Shown: positions 1-10,046 of the stretch, one piece after another
Numbering within the stretch: position 1 is the stretch's first letter
How the letters are laid out: every line of letters starts with the position of its first letter
Origin: Pseudosporangium ferrugineum
GTDB lineage: Bacteria; Actinomycetota; Actinomycetes; Mycobacteriales; Micromonosporaceae
DNA: 55,374 nucleotides
Reading direction: 5' to 3'
Assembly (NCBI RefSeq): GCF_003002065.1
Contig: NZ_PVZG01000030.1
Span: 1 to 55,374 of the forward strand
The notes under the pieces: model-generated
The model's database searches: none
Told to the model about the DNA's origin: nothing
The model's input: only the letters and a program-made list of their open reading frames with translations
Made by a program: the position numbers and the translations under genes

Positions 1-2
1 GA

Positions 3-83
3 TTCCGCAACCCCGAAAACCAGCGGCTACGCACCCGCACCGCCACCACCCGCCGACACCGCGGACACCTCAACCCCGCTTAA
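3..83 (+). CDS. C-terminal tail of an unidentified gene entering from the left edge
   Basis: An open frame runs from the window edge to TAA at 81-83 and gives a 26-residue tail very rich in Arg and Thr. The 5' end is outside the window. The tail abuts homology to the following acetyltransferase, which has lost its own N-terminus, so this may be the end of an inserted element or of a rearranged neighbour. I do not recognise the family. Confidence 0.3.
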   Translation, partial: FRNPENQRLRTRTATTRRHRGHLNPA

Positions 84-137
84 CTTCGAAGAGCCCGTAC
101 GGCGAGGTTCCACTGGACGACCCTCGGCTCGTGGACG

Positions 138-566
138 GTGGCGCAATGGTCACTCAACCAGGCGGTGTTTCTGGACGGCAGGCCGATCGGCTGGCAACTC
201 CTGCGAGCCGATGACTACGCCGCCCGTCGCGAGGTCGTGACCGGCTCCTGGCTGCGGCCGGACAACCGGGGCGACGGAATCGGCACCGAGATGCGAACCG
301 CGGTGCTGCACCTGGCTTTCCACCATCTCGAAGCCAGGTATGCGACGTCGCGGGCCACCCTCGACAACCGCGCCTCCCTCGGGGTGTCGAAAAGGCTCGG
401 ATACGAGGAGGACGGCATGGATGTGGCGTCGGCCGGGGAGGAAGCCCTCGTGCTGCGCCGGGTCCGGCTCTCGGCAGACCGATGGCGGGCGTCCGACCCC
501 GGACGGAGCGTGACGGTCGACAACTACGAGCAATGTCGCGAGGTCTTCGGCCTGGCCGGCCCATGA
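138..566 (+). CDS. GNAT-family N-acetyltransferase, 5'-truncated
   Basis: The 142-residue product resembles the RimJ/RimL branch of GNAT acetyltransferases, which transfer acetyl from acetyl-CoA to an amine. The acetyl-CoA loop is visible as RPDNRGDGIGTEM near residues 40-52, followed by a helix and the ALxNxxSxxVxxxLGY-type segment (residues 74-90). The first in-frame start is GTG at 138, but homologous-looking sequence (…FHWTTLGSWTVAQW) continues upstream in the same frame until a TAA at 81. About 50-60 N-terminal residues usual for the family are missing. The gene therefore looks truncated by a rearrangement at about position 84, and whether it is still functional is doubtful. Confidence 0.6.
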   Translation: MAQWSLNQAVFLDGRPIGWQLLRADDYAARREVVTGSWLRPDNRGDGIGTEMRTAVLHLAFHHLEARYATSRATLDNRASLGVSKRLGYEEDGMDVASAGEEALVLRRVRLSADRWRASDPGRSVTVDNYEQCREVFGLAGP

Positions 567-669
567 TCATGTGAATCGGTGGAGCAGAGATGGAAGGAGG
601 GGGCGGACGTGCCGGACGCGACGCCCGGGTGCCCTTGTGCCCGAGTGTCGAAAAGCGAGATCATCACGC

Positions 670-3603
670 ATGCTCGACCCCTCGCCCGAGGACGACGGGA
701 CCTCACCGATCGTTTCCACGCCGCGTTTCGTCGGTCGCGACCGGGAGCTGGCGGCGCTGCGCGGCGCCCTGGCCCGGCCTCCGGCGATCGTGCTGGTGGA
801 GGGCGAGGCGGGGATCGGCAAGAGCCGGCTGCTGCGCGAATGGCTGGCCGCTCCGGAGCAGACCTCCCTGGTCTCGGTGTGCCCGCCGCTTCGTGAGTCG
901 CTGACGCTCGGGCCGATCGTCGACGCGTTCCACGGGATCGAGCCCTCGGTCCCGCGGCTGGGGCTCACCGAGCTCGCGGGCGCGTTGCGGCCCCTGTTCC
1001 CGGAATGGTCCTCGCACCTGCCGCCCGCCCTGCCGCCCATGGACGATGCCAAGGCGGCCCGGCATCGTCTGTTCCGTGCCCTGGACGAGTTGCTGCGGGC
1101 GCTGCGGGTCGACGTTCTCGTGCTCGAGGACGCGCACTGGGCCGACGAGGTGACGCTGGAGTTCCTGCTGTTCGTCATCTCCCGGCAGCAGTCGGACGGG
1201 CCCAGCCTCGTGGTCTCGTACCGGCCGGAGGAGGTGGACGACGGATCGCTGTTGCTGCGGCTGACGTCCCGGTTGCCCGCCGGCGTGACCCAGCTGAGGA
1301 TCGCCCTGGCGCCCGTACGGCCGGGCGACACGGCGGCGCTGGTGTCGTCGATGCTGGACGGCAACCCGATCTCGCAGGAGTTCACCACGTTCATGCACGA
1401 GCGGACCGGCGGCGTGCCCCTCGCGGTGGAGGAGTCGGTCCGCCTCATGTGCGACCGGGCCGACCTCGTCTTCCGCGGCGGGCAGTGGGTCCGGCTGAAG
1501 CTGCGTGAGCTCCAGGTTCCGCCGACCGTGCGCGACTCCACCCGGGAGCGGGTGAGTCGTCTGTCGCCGGCGGCGCAGCAGGCGTTGCGTGCGGCGGCCA
1601 CCCTGGCCGAACGTTCCTCGGCGGCGACGATCGCGGTGGCCGCCGACCTGTCACCGGCCGCGTGCCGGGATGCCATCGCGGAGGCCGCCGCCGCCGGCGT
1701 CCTCGACGGAGACGACCGCGGCCGCTGGCGGTTCCGGCACGTGCTGGCCGCCACCGCCGTCTACGAAGCGATTCCGCTGACCGATCGCCGGCAGTTCCAT
1801 CTGCTGGCCGGCCGGGCCCTGGAGCGTCTCCACCCGCCGCCCGTGGCGCGTCTCGCCCACCATTTCCGCGAGGCCGGCGAGACGCGGTCCTGGGCGCGCT
1901 ACGCCGAGCAGGGCGCCGAGCTGGCCATGACCTCGGGTGACCACACCAAGGCGGTCGACCTGCTGGTGGATCTGCTGGCGCGGGCCGTGCTGCCGCCGGA
2001 GGACCGAGCCCGGGTGGCGCGCATCGCCGGGGTCGCCGCGCTGAGCCGCCGGGAACCGCTCGACGCGGTCCACCACCGGGTGGTCCGTACCCTGCGCTCG
2101 GTGCTGGAGACCCCGGGCCTGTCCGCCCGTCAGCAGGCCGAGATCCGCAACCCCCTGGGCCGGCTCCTGATCATCGGGGGCGAAGCGCAGGCCGCCCTCC
2201 ACGAGCTGGAGCAGGCGGTGGCGAACCTCGACCACGACCCGGTCGAGGCGGCCCGGGCGATGACCTACCTCGGCTGGGCGTACGCGGGACCGTGGCCGGC
2301 CTCGACCCATCGGCGCTGGCTGGACCGCGCCGCCGGGCTGACCGCCCAGATCGACTCCCCGGCGGAGCGGCTGAACCTGGCCGGGAACCGCGCCGCGGCG
2401 CTGCTCATGCTGGGCGAGGAGGAGGCCTGGGACGTCATCGCCGGCCTGCCCGTCGACGGCGCGACACCGGCGGAGCGTCTCGATGTGGGCCGCATCCACG
2501 CGAATGTCGGTACCGGGGCGCTGATGTGGGGCCGGTACGCCGACGCCGAGGAGCATCTCACCGTGGCCCTGCGCCTCGCCGAGGCCGAGCAGGCGTCCCG
2601 GTTGCGGCACAACGTCCGGCTCGAACAGGCGAACCTGGCGTGGAACACCGGCCGGTGGGACGGTCTGGCGGAGACGAGCGCGGCGCTCACCGACGCCGAC
2701 CGGGACCGGCCGGCGATCTATCTCGGCTGCATCCGCCTCACGGCCCGGCTGGCGGCCGCGGCCGGCCGGCGCCGGGCCGCGGAGGAGCAGTTCCGGCTGG
2801 TCCTGGAGGAGTCCGCCCGGCTGGGCGCGGCCGACGACACGATGGAGGCCGCCGCCGCGCTGGCCAGGCTGTGGCTGGCGGACGGGAACAGCCGCCGGGC
2901 GCTGCGGGTCACGAACGAGCCGATGGACACCGTACGGCGCAAGGGGATCTGGATCTGGGCGACGGACCTCGTTCCCGCCCGCGTCGAGGCGCTTCTCGCC
3001 GGCGGTGACCCGGCGGCCGCGGCGCGCCTGACCGACCAGTTCGCCCGGGGTCTGCGGGGACGTACGGCGCCCGCGCCCCGCGCCGCGCTCACCCTGTGCC
3101 GGGCCCTGCTGCTCTCCGCGGCCGGTGACCACTCCCGGGCGGCGACGGCCTACGACCGGGCAGCGCGCGCCTGGAGCGCGTTGCCGCGTCCCTACGAGGC
3201 CCTGCGCGCCCGCGAACGCCAGGCCGAGGCGCTCCTGGCCCAGGGCCGGCCCGAGCAGGGCCGAGAGCTGTTGACGGCGCAGTACGAGCAGATGTTCAGG
3301 CTGGGCGCCCGCGGCGACGCCGACCGGGTCGCCCAGCGGCTGCGCGAGCACGGCGCCGAGGTCCCGCGGTTGTGGCGCGGCGGCCGGCGCGGGTACGGGG
3401 ACCAGCTCTCACCGCGCGAGCTCGACGTTGTCCAGCTGGTGGTCGCCGGCAAGACGAACCGGCAGATCAGCCGGATCCTGGCCAAGTCACCGGCCACTGT
3501 GGATCAGCAGCTGCGGGCGGCGATGCGCAAGCTGAAGGTGAGCTCCCGGACCGCGCTGGCGGTCAAGGCGGTGGAGGCCGGCGTGTTCGCCGAGGAAGAT
3601 TGA
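670..3603 (+). CDS. LuxR/LAL-type ATP-binding transcriptional regulator
   Basis: A 977-residue regulator of the large ATP-binding LuxR (LAL/MalT-like) family. An N-terminal AAA/NB-ARC-like ATPase has a Walker A motif GEAGIGKS at residues 45-52 and a Walker B-like LVLEDAHWAD. The middle is a long helical, TPR-like region. The last ~65 residues form a LuxR helix-turn-helix (LSPRELDVVQLVVAGKTNRQ, then a recognition helix and KLKVSSRTALA). The frame is open back to 571, but ATG 670 (MLDPSPEDD) is chosen because the preceding residues are Arg-rich and unlike the family. Such proteins bind ATP and an inducer and activate nearby operons. The subtilase downstream is a possible target, by position only. 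Confidence 0.88.
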   Translation: MLDPSPEDDGTSPIVSTPRFVGRDRELAALRGALARPPAIVLVEGEAGIGKSRLLREWLAAPEQTSLVSVCPPLRESLTLGPIVDAFHGIEPSVPRLGLTELAGALRPLFPEWSSHLPPALPPMDDAKAARHRLFRALDELLRALRVDVLVLEDAHWADEVTLEFLLFVISRQQSDGPSLVVSYRPEEVDDGSLLLRLTSRLPAGVTQLRIALAPVRPGDTAALVSSMLDGNPISQEFTTFMHERTGGVPLAVEESVRLMCDRADLVFRGGQWVRLKLRELQVPPTVRDSTRERVSRLSPAAQQALRAAATLAERSSAATIAVAADLSPAACRDAIAEAAAAGVLDGDDRGRWRFRHVLAATAVYEAIPLTDRRQFHLLAGRALERLHPPPVARLAHHFREAGETRSWARYAEQGAELAMTSGDHTKAVDLLVDLLARAVLPPEDRARVARIAGVAALSRREPLDAVHHRVVRTLRSVLETPGLSARQQAEIRNPLGRLLIIGGEAQAALHELEQAVANLDHDPVEAARAMTYLGWAYAGPWPASTHRRWLDRAAGLTAQIDSPAERLNLAGNRAAALLMLGEEEAWDVIAGLPVDGATPAERLDVGRIHANVGTGALMWGRYADAEEHLTVALRLAEAEQASRLRHNVRLEQANLAWNTGRWDGLAETSAALTDADRDRPAIYLGCIRLTARLAAAAGRRRAAEEQFRLVLEESARLGAADDTMEAAAALARLWLADGNSRRALRVTNEPMDTVRRKGIWIWATDLVPARVEALLAGGDPAAAARLTDQFARGLRGRTAPAPRAALTLCRALLLSAAGDHSRAATAYDRAARAWSALPRPYEALRARERQAEALLAQGRPEQGRELLTAQYEQMFRLGARGDADRVAQRLREHGAEVPRLWRGGRRGYGDQLSPRELDVVQLVVAGKTNRQISRILAKSPATVDQQLRAAMRKLKVSSRTALAVKAVEAGVFAEED

Positions 3604-3677
3604 CGTATCCGCCTAATAGCTAAGGCCGCTCGTCCCGCCCGAGCATGACTGCGTGATTCATAGCCCATGGGCGATGT

Positions 3678-3830
3678 ATGCCTGAGCGACCTGTCGTGCG
3701 TGACGACTCCACCATCGAGCACCCGCCACCCCTCGAGCCGTCGCGGGAGCCGCACGACAGCGCCCGCGACGCCGACGATGCCGACGGCGCCGAAGACCAC
3801 ACGAGCCACGACCCCTACCAACCCCTGTAG
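3678..3830 (+). CDS. Small acidic 50-residue ORF upstream of the subtilase
   Basis: An ATG-to-TAG frame of 50 codons ends 15 bases before the subtilase ATG. The product is hydrophilic, rich in Asp, Glu, His and Pro, with a DARDADDADGAEDH stretch, no membrane segment and no cysteine. Almost every codon ends in G or C, as in real genes here. There is no obvious ribosome-binding site (the upstream sequence is GGGCGATGT). It could be a leader peptide coupled to the protease gene, a small independent protein, or chance. I do not recognise it. Confidence 0.33.
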   Translation: MPERPVVRDDSTIEHPPPLEPSREPHDSARDADDADGAEDHTSHDPYQPL

Positions 3831-3845
3831 GCGGAAGGGACCCCC

Positions 3846-6800
3846 ATGAGGTTCACAGTCCTCGCGGCCGCGCTGGCCGCAGCGGTCAGTCTGACCGTAC
3901 TCCCCTCACTACCGGCGGCCGCTGCGGAACCCGAGCCCGGCCCGGCCGCCGGCAAGATCGAGACGACCCTGAAGGACCGCTTCCGTACGCAGCCGGCCAC
4001 CGACTTCTGGATCAGGTTCCGGACCGGCGCCGACCTCAAGCCGGCGAAGAAGATCGCCGACTGGACCGCCCGTGGCCGGTTCGTCCACGACGCGCTGGCC
4101 GCGGCGGCGAAGGACTCCGTGGCCTCCGTCGCCCCGGAGCTCGACCGGGCCGGCGTGAAGTACGCCTCCTACCCGATCGCCAATGCCGTGCTCGTCAGGA
4201 ACGGCAGCGAGAAGCTCGCCCTCGGCCTGGCGTCGCAGGCGCGGGTCGCCGAGATCCACGCGGCGCCGCAGGCCGCGCTCGTCGACCCGGTAGACGAGAA
4301 GGTCCCCGGCGACCGGTCCGCCCGGCCGGCCGCCCCCAAGGCCGCCGGTGAGGACGACGGCGTGACATGGGGCCTGGAGGCCATTCACGCCCCGCAGGCG
4401 TGGGCCATGGGCGCCACCGGCGCCGGCATCACCGTGTCCAACATCGACTCGGGCGTGCAGGCCGACCACCCCGCCCTGGTCCGTCAGTACCGCGGCACGA
4501 AGCCGGACGGCACCGTCGACCACAACTACAACTGGATGGCCACCCGGGGCCCGTGCGCGGGTGCGCCCTGCGACGACGACGGCCACGGTACGCACACCAT
4601 GGGCACCATGGTCGGCGACGACGGCACCAACCACATCGGCGTCGCACCGCAGGCGCGGTGGATCGCGACGGACGGCTGCTGCCAGTCCACCGGCGTCGAG
4701 TCGCTGCTGAGCTCCGGCTGGTGGCTGCTCGCACCGACCGACGTCCAGGGGAACAACCCCGATCCGTCGAAGCGCCCGCACGTCATCAACAACTCATGGG
4801 GTCAGACCGTCGAGCACGACTTCGACGACTTCTTCCAGGCCATCGAGGAGGCGTGGAGCGCCGCGGGCATCTTCAGCGTCTGGTCGTCGGGGAACAGTTC
4901 GCCGTACGCGGACTGCGACACCGTCTCCACCCCCGGAGCCGCCGGAAGCGCCTACTCCGTCGGCGCCCTGGCGCCGGACGGCACCCTCGCGTCGTTCTCC
5001 CGTAAGGGCGAGGGCGAAGGCGGCCGGATCAAGCCCGACATCTCCGCCCCGGGCGAGGGCGTCCGCTCGTCGTACCCGAACGGCAGCTACGCCGAGATGT
5101 CCGGAACGTCGATGGCGGCACCGCACGTCGCCGGCGCCGTCGCGGCGCTCTGGAGCTACGACCCGACGTTGATCGGGCGGGTCGAGGAGACCCGGCGGCT
5201 TCTCGGCCAGTCGGCCGTCGACGTCGACGACACCGAGTGCGGCGGCACCGCCGAGCTCAACAACATGTACGGCGAGGGCCGGCTCGACCTCGTCCGCCTG
5301 CTGCAGCTCGCGCCCCGCGATGGCGGCACCCTCACCGGCGTCGTCACCCACGACGGCGCCCCGGTTCCCGCCGCGGAGGTGACGATCACCGGTCCGTTCA
5401 GCCGGTCGATCGGCACCGACTCCGACGGCCGGTTCACGACGAACCTGCCGGTCGGCGACTACCGGCTCAGCACCAGGGCCTTCGGCTACCTGACCGCGAC
5501 CGCCGAGGCCACGGTCACCCTCGGCCGGGACACCTCGGTCAAGCTGCCGCTCACGGCCGCCACGAGGCACGACGTCAGCGGCCGGGTCGTCGACGACAAG
5601 AAGCAGCCGGTGCCGAACGCCGGCGTCTCCCTCAAGGGCACGCCGCTGAAGCCGGTACGCACGGGCGCCGACGGCGCGTTCACGATCCCCGCTGTCCCCG
5701 AGGGCGCGTACAGCCTGGTCGTCGAGCCCAACGCCTGCTTCGCGCCCAGCACCCTCCCGCTGACCGTCGGCGCGGGGAACGAGCCGTCCGAGATCCCGGT
5801 CGGGCTCGTCGTCGACAAGGGCGGCTACAGCTGTGCCGTCTCCGAGGGCGAGTACCTGCGCGGCACCGATCCGGTCACCTTCAGCAGCGGTGTGTGGGCC
5901 ACGGTGAAGCTTCCGTTCCCGATCGCGCTCTACAACGGCAGCCACGACACCCTCGGCGTCGGCCTGCGCGGGGTCATCGCCCCGGACGGCAGCACCGGGC
6001 CCGGCTACGGCGGCGCGGGCATCTTCCCCTTCTACGTCGAGAGTCCCGTCGAGTTCGCACCCGGCGGTGGCGTGTTCACGGCGGCCACCAAGGTCAACGG
6101 CGAGGACGCGTTCGTCGTCGAATACCGCAGGGCCAAGCTCTGGGCGTATCCGGACCGGTCGGAGTACACGGAGCCGGTCACCTTCTCGGCCACGCTCACC
6201 CGCTCGGGCACCGTCATCTTCGGGTACGGCGACGGCGTCGGCACCGACGACCCGGTGACCGCCGGCGCGCTCGCCGTCACCGGCATCCAGGGCTGGGCCG
6301 GCGTCGACGGCATCCGCTTCTCGGACAAGGTTCCCGTGCTGCGCGACGGCATGATCGTCACCTACGACCTGCCCGACTTCGGGTACCTCGACGCGACCGT
6401 CACCGACCGCAACGACGGCCTGCCGGTCTCCGGCGCCAAGGTGTCGTTCAGCACCGCGGACGGGCTCGTCGAGAGCGTCACCACCGGCGGTACGGGCCTC
6501 GTGCACCGACAGCTCCCGGTCGGCGAGTACACCATGACGGTCGAGGCGCCGAACTACACGACCACGGAGTTCCCCTTCACGCTGAAGGAGCTCTACGCCA
6601 AGGCCCAGATCGACGCGCGCCTGACCACGGGCGCCGCCGGGCTGAAGGCAGACGGCCTCGAAGCGCTGCTGGGCACCGACCAGAACGGCGTGGGTTCGCT
6701 CACGCTGACCAACAACGGCTCCGCTCCCGTCACGTACACCCTGGACGAGACCGCGCGGCACCCCGAGCTCGACGCCGCCGCCGTCACCGCGCGCACCGCC

Positions 6801-9800
6801 AAGGGTGCGACCAGCACGATCGACCTGGCCAAGTGGAAGGCCGGCGCGAGCGGCATGAAGCCGTCGAACGCCGACGGCAAGGCCACCACGTCGAGCTCCG
6901 CCGAGGCGCGGGCGTCCGCCAAGGTCGGCGCGACCTCCGGCGGCGAGGTCATCTCCCGGATCTCCATCCCCGGCACCGTCGCGGAGAAGGAGCCTTCCGG
7001 CATCGGGTACGACGGCGACGTGTGGGTCCACGACTACAACGCGCGCACCAACACCGCCTACACGGTGGCGGGCAAGCGGACCGGCAAGGTCTTCGACGCG
7101 TCGTGGAACCCGGAGTACCGGGCGTTCGACATGGCCCTGGACACCAGGACCGGCGACATGTGCCAGATGGAGGACAGCCCGGCCAGCTACATCCACTGCT
7201 TCGACCGGGAGACCGGGAAGGAGACGCGGCAGGTCAAGGGTGACTGGTCGGTGCTTCAGCTGACCGGTCTGGCCTACAACCCGGCCCGCGACGTCTTCTA
7301 CGTCGGTGGCCGCGCGAACGGCATGATCGGGACCGTCGCCGGCACGTCGCACGAGAAGCCGGGAACGCTGCTGTCCTTCTGCGCCCCGCCGCTGCCCGAG
7401 GTGGCGGGCCTGGCCTACAACCAGTCCTCGGACACGATCTGGTACACCGACCTCACCTACGACCGGCCCTCCCGGCTGTTGCAGGTCGACCCGGACGACT
7501 GCTCGCTGGTCAACGCCTGGTGGTTCCCGGGCAGGAAGGCCGGCCAGGGCGGCGGCCTCGAGACCGACGCGACCGGGGCGCTGTGGGCGGCTGACCAGAT
7601 CGCCGACGACGTCGTGCTCGTGGACGTCGAGGACGACCAGATCACCGACCTGCCGTGGCTGTCGCTCTCCTCGGCCGGTGGCACCCTCGCGCCCGGTCAG
7701 TCGGTGACCGTCCAGGTCTCGATCTCCTCGAAGGGCGCCAAGCCCGGTGTCCAGGGCGCGAACATCCTGGTCCGGTCCGACTCCGGACGGCAGCCCAAGG
7801 CGTACGTGCCGGTGACGCTCACGACCACGAAGTACCAGGTCGGCGTCAACGCCGGCGGTGCGGCGTTCACCGACGGCTCGGGCTTCACCTGGGCCGCCGA
7901 CCGGGCCGCCGGCACGTCGTGGGGCTACGAGGGCGAGACCCGGGTCGCCTCCACGCGGGCCCCGATCTCCGGTACGACCGACGACGCGCTCTTCCAGTCG
8001 CAGCGCACCACGGCGGACAAGCAGCTGTTCTACCGCTTCCCGGACGCGCCCGAGGGCACGTACGCGATCGACCTCGGGTTCGCCGCGATCGACAAGATCG
8101 ACCGGGGGAAGCGGGTGTTCGACGTCCTCGTGGACGGCGCGCTCACGGAATACGCGTACGACCCGAGCGCGGTCGCGGGGCCGGAGACGGCCGACTGGCG
8201 TAAGGCGGTCGTGCAGCACAAGGGCGGCCCGCTGACCGTGGAGCTGCGGGGCTCGAAGGGCCTGAAGCCCCCGAGCATCGCCGCGCTGCGGGTGACGCTG
8301 GACCCGCGCTTCGACGCCGCCCCGCCGGAGGAACTGCCCCAGCAGCCGGAGCCGGGACCCGTGCCGGTGACCCCCGCCGGTCGCTCGTACGCGATGAAGG
8401 TGACCGACGGGCTCTACCGCCAGGGCACGGAGGATTCCGGCTGGCACGGCGACGACCTCTGCGGCGTGCTGTGGTTCAGCGCGGATTACCTCCAGCCGTT
8501 CTACGACACCGCCTGGGACGGCGTGTGCATCACGACGAACGGCGCGCTGGTCTTCGACCGGTCCAGTACCGTGCGGAACAACACGGCGCTGCCGTCCTCG
8601 TCGCCGATCGACGCGATCTACCCGTTCTGGGACGACCTCATCGTCGACGACAAGGCGGGCATCTACCTCGGCATCACCCAGGTGGACGGGGTGGCCGCGC
8701 GGGTCGTCGAGTGGCGCAACGCCGCCTTCTACAGCGACCGGACGGCCCGCGTCAGCTTCTCGGTCACGCTGATCGCCGACGGACGGATCCAGATCGGGTA
8801 CGGCGACGGCGTCGGCGGCGACAACCCCCTCACCCGGGGATCGTCGGCGACGGTCGGGGTGGAGAGCCTGACCCGTAACCCCGCGAGCCAGTACTCCTTC
8901 AACCAGCCCGTCCTGAAGGCCGGTCTGGGACTGGAGTACACCCTCCCGGCCGCGGGCACGATCGAGGGCACGGTCACCGACTTCAACGACGGCAAGCCGA
9001 TCCAGGGCGCGATCGTCACGCTCACGGGGCCGGCGGGGGAGCGGGTCATCACGACCGACGTGAAGGGCCGGTGGAAGACCCAGGCGCTGGTCGGTGAGAA
9101 CACCGTGCGGGTCGCGGCGCCGAACTACGTCGCCGTCAGCCACCCGGTGACCATCACCGGCAAGGATCAGGCCGAGGTACGGGACACGGCGTTGACCACG
9201 GGCATCGCCACCGTCACCGGAGGCGACCTCGACTGGCTGCTCGACAAGGGCCGGCGGGCGTCGGCAGACGTGACCGTCACCAACAGCGGCTCCGCCCCGC
9301 TCGACGTACGGATCAGCGAGCAGAAGCGCACCGGCGACGGCGGGCACGAGGCCGCCGACCTTCCGTGGCTGACCCTCACGGGCGCCGCCGCGACCGGTAC
9401 GGTCACGCTCGCGGCCGGCGCGTCCACCACGGTGACGGTGACGGCCGACAACACCGGCATCGAACCCGGCGTGCGCGTCGGGGACCTGCTCGTGGCGTCG
9501 GGCGCGGGCAAGGGCGGGGCCACGTTCACGCCGGTCCGCCTGGCGACGTCGGCCTACTGGCAGGGCGTCGACGCCGGCGGACCGGGGTACACCGACGCCG
9601 CGGGCTTCACCTGGTCGCCCGACCAGGCGCTCGGCTCGCGGTCCTGGGGCTACGTCGGCGGCACGGCGCGCACCACCGGAGCCCCCATCGCCGGTACCGA
9701 GGACGACGAGCTGTTCCGCACCCAGCGGACCGGCGACACGTTCAGCTACGTGTTCAGGAACGCCCCGGCCGGGACCTACCGGATCGGCCTGGACTTCGCG

Positions 9801-10031
9801 GACCTCGGGAAGCTCAACCTGCGCAAGCGCTCCTTCGACGTCCTCGTCGACGGCAAGGTCGTGCTCCACGACCACGACGTCCGGGCGAAGGTGGGCGCCC
9901 AGACCGCGGACCCGAACACGGTCACCGTCCAGCACACCGGCGGCGACCTGACGATCGAGTTCAACCGCGAGAAGCGCGAGGGCGACCCGATCGTCAACGC
10001 CCTGAAGATCCAGGAGGACCCGCGCCTCTGA
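3846..10031 (+). CDS. Very large secreted S8 (subtilisin-like) serine peptidase
   Basis: A 2,061-residue secreted subtilase. A signal peptide (residues 1-27, cut after PAAAA) is followed by a pro-region to about residue 170. The catalytic domain has Asp201 (NIDSGVQ), His247 (DGHGTHTMG), oxyanion Asn350 (SSGNSS) and Ser422 (GTSMAAPHVAGA), so it looks active. The C-terminal ~1,570 residues hold two carboxypeptidase-regulatory-like beta domains (about 495-640). Then comes a module present twice: a nidogen-like beta region (IFGYGDGVG / QIGYGDGVG), another regulatory-like domain (TVTDRNDGLPVSGA / TVTDFNDGKPIQGA), a beta-sandwich, and a malectin-like domain (about 1330-1460 and 1900-2050). Only the first copy contains a beta-propeller-like insert (about 1050-1265). 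AAGGGA precedes the ATG; a strong hairpin follows the stop. Likely an extracellular protease that binds polysaccharide or cell wall. Confidence 0.93.
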   Translation: MRFTVLAAALAAAVSLTVLPSLPAAAAEPEPGPAAGKIETTLKDRFRTQPATDFWIRFRTGADLKPAKKIADWTARGRFVHDALAAAAKDSVASVAPELDRAGVKYASYPIANAVLVRNGSEKLALGLASQARVAEIHAAPQAALVDPVDEKVPGDRSARPAAPKAAGEDDGVTWGLEAIHAPQAWAMGATGAGITVSNIDSGVQADHPALVRQYRGTKPDGTVDHNYNWMATRGPCAGAPCDDDGHGTHTMGTMVGDDGTNHIGVAPQARWIATDGCCQSTGVESLLSSGWWLLAPTDVQGNNPDPSKRPHVINNSWGQTVEHDFDDFFQAIEEAWSAAGIFSVWSSGNSSPYADCDTVSTPGAAGSAYSVGALAPDGTLASFSRKGEGEGGRIKPDISAPGEGVRSSYPNGSYAEMSGTSMAAPHVAGAVAALWSYDPTLIGRVEETRRLLGQSAVDVDDTECGGTAELNNMYGEGRLDLVRLLQLAPRDGGTLTGVVTHDGAPVPAAEVTITGPFSRSIGTDSDGRFTTNLPVGDYRLSTRAFGYLTATAEATVTLGRDTSVKLPLTAATRHDVSGRVVDDKKQPVPNAGVSLKGTPLKPVRTGADGAFTIPAVPEGAYSLVVEPNACFAPSTLPLTVGAGNEPSEIPVGLVVDKGGYSCAVSEGEYLRGTDPVTFSSGVWATVKLPFPIALYNGSHDTLGVGLRGVIAPDGSTGPGYGGAGIFPFYVESPVEFAPGGGVFTAATKVNGEDAFVVEYRRAKLWAYPDRSEYTEPVTFSATLTRSGTVIFGYGDGVGTDDPVTAGALAVTGIQGWAGVDGIRFSDKVPVLRDGMIVTYDLPDFGYLDATVTDRNDGLPVSGAKVSFSTADGLVESVTTGGTGLVHRQLPVGEYTMTVEAPNYTTTEFPFTLKELYAKAQIDARLTTGAAGLKADGLEALLGTDQNGVGSLTLTNNGSAPVTYTLDETARHPELDAAAVTARTAKGATSTIDLAKWKAGASGMKPSNADGKATTSSSAEARASAKVGATSGGEVISRISIPGTVAEKEPSGIGYDGDVWVHDYNARTNTAYTVAGKRTGKVFDASWNPEYRAFDMALDTRTGDMCQMEDSPASYIHCFDRETGKETRQVKGDWSVLQLTGLAYNPARDVFYVGGRANGMIGTVAGTSHEKPGTLLSFCAPPLPEVAGLAYNQSSDTIWYTDLTYDRPSRLLQVDPDDCSLVNAWWFPGRKAGQGGGLETDATGALWAADQIADDVVLVDVEDDQITDLPWLSLSSAGGTLAPGQSVTVQVSISSKGAKPGVQGANILVRSDSGRQPKAYVPVTLTTTKYQVGVNAGGAAFTDGSGFTWAADRAAGTSWGYEGETRVASTRAPISGTTDDALFQSQRTTADKQLFYRFPDAPEGTYAIDLGFAAIDKIDRGKRVFDVLVDGALTEYAYDPSAVAGPETADWRKAVVQHKGGPLTVELRGSKGLKPPSIAALRVTLDPRFDAAPPEELPQQPEPGPVPVTPAGRSYAMKVTDGLYRQGTEDSGWHGDDLCGVLWFSADYLQPFYDTAWDGVCITTNGALVFDRSSTVRNNTALPSSSPIDAIYPFWDDLIVDDKAGIYLGITQVDGVAARVVEWRNAAFYSDRTARVSFSVTLIADGRIQIGYGDGVGGDNPLTRGSSATVGVESLTRNPASQYSFNQPVLKAGLGLEYTLPAAGTIEGTVTDFNDGKPIQGAIVTLTGPAGERVITTDVKGRWKTQALVGENTVRVAAPNYVAVSHPVTITGKDQAEVRDTALTTGIATVTGGDLDWLLDKGRRASADVTVTNSGSAPLDVRISEQKRTGDGGHEAADLPWLTLTGAAATGTVTLAAGASTTVTVTADNTGIEPGVRVGDLLVASGAGKGGATFTPVRLATSAYWQGVDAGGPGYTDAAGFTWSPDQALGSRSWGYVGGTARTTGAPIAGTEDDELFRTQRTGDTFSYVFRNAPAGTYRIGLDFADLGKLNLRKRSFDVLVDGKVVLHDHDVRAKVGAQTADPNTVTVQHTGGDLTIEFNREKREGDPIVNALKIQEDPRL

Positions 10032-10046
10032 GCGCGACCACCGATG

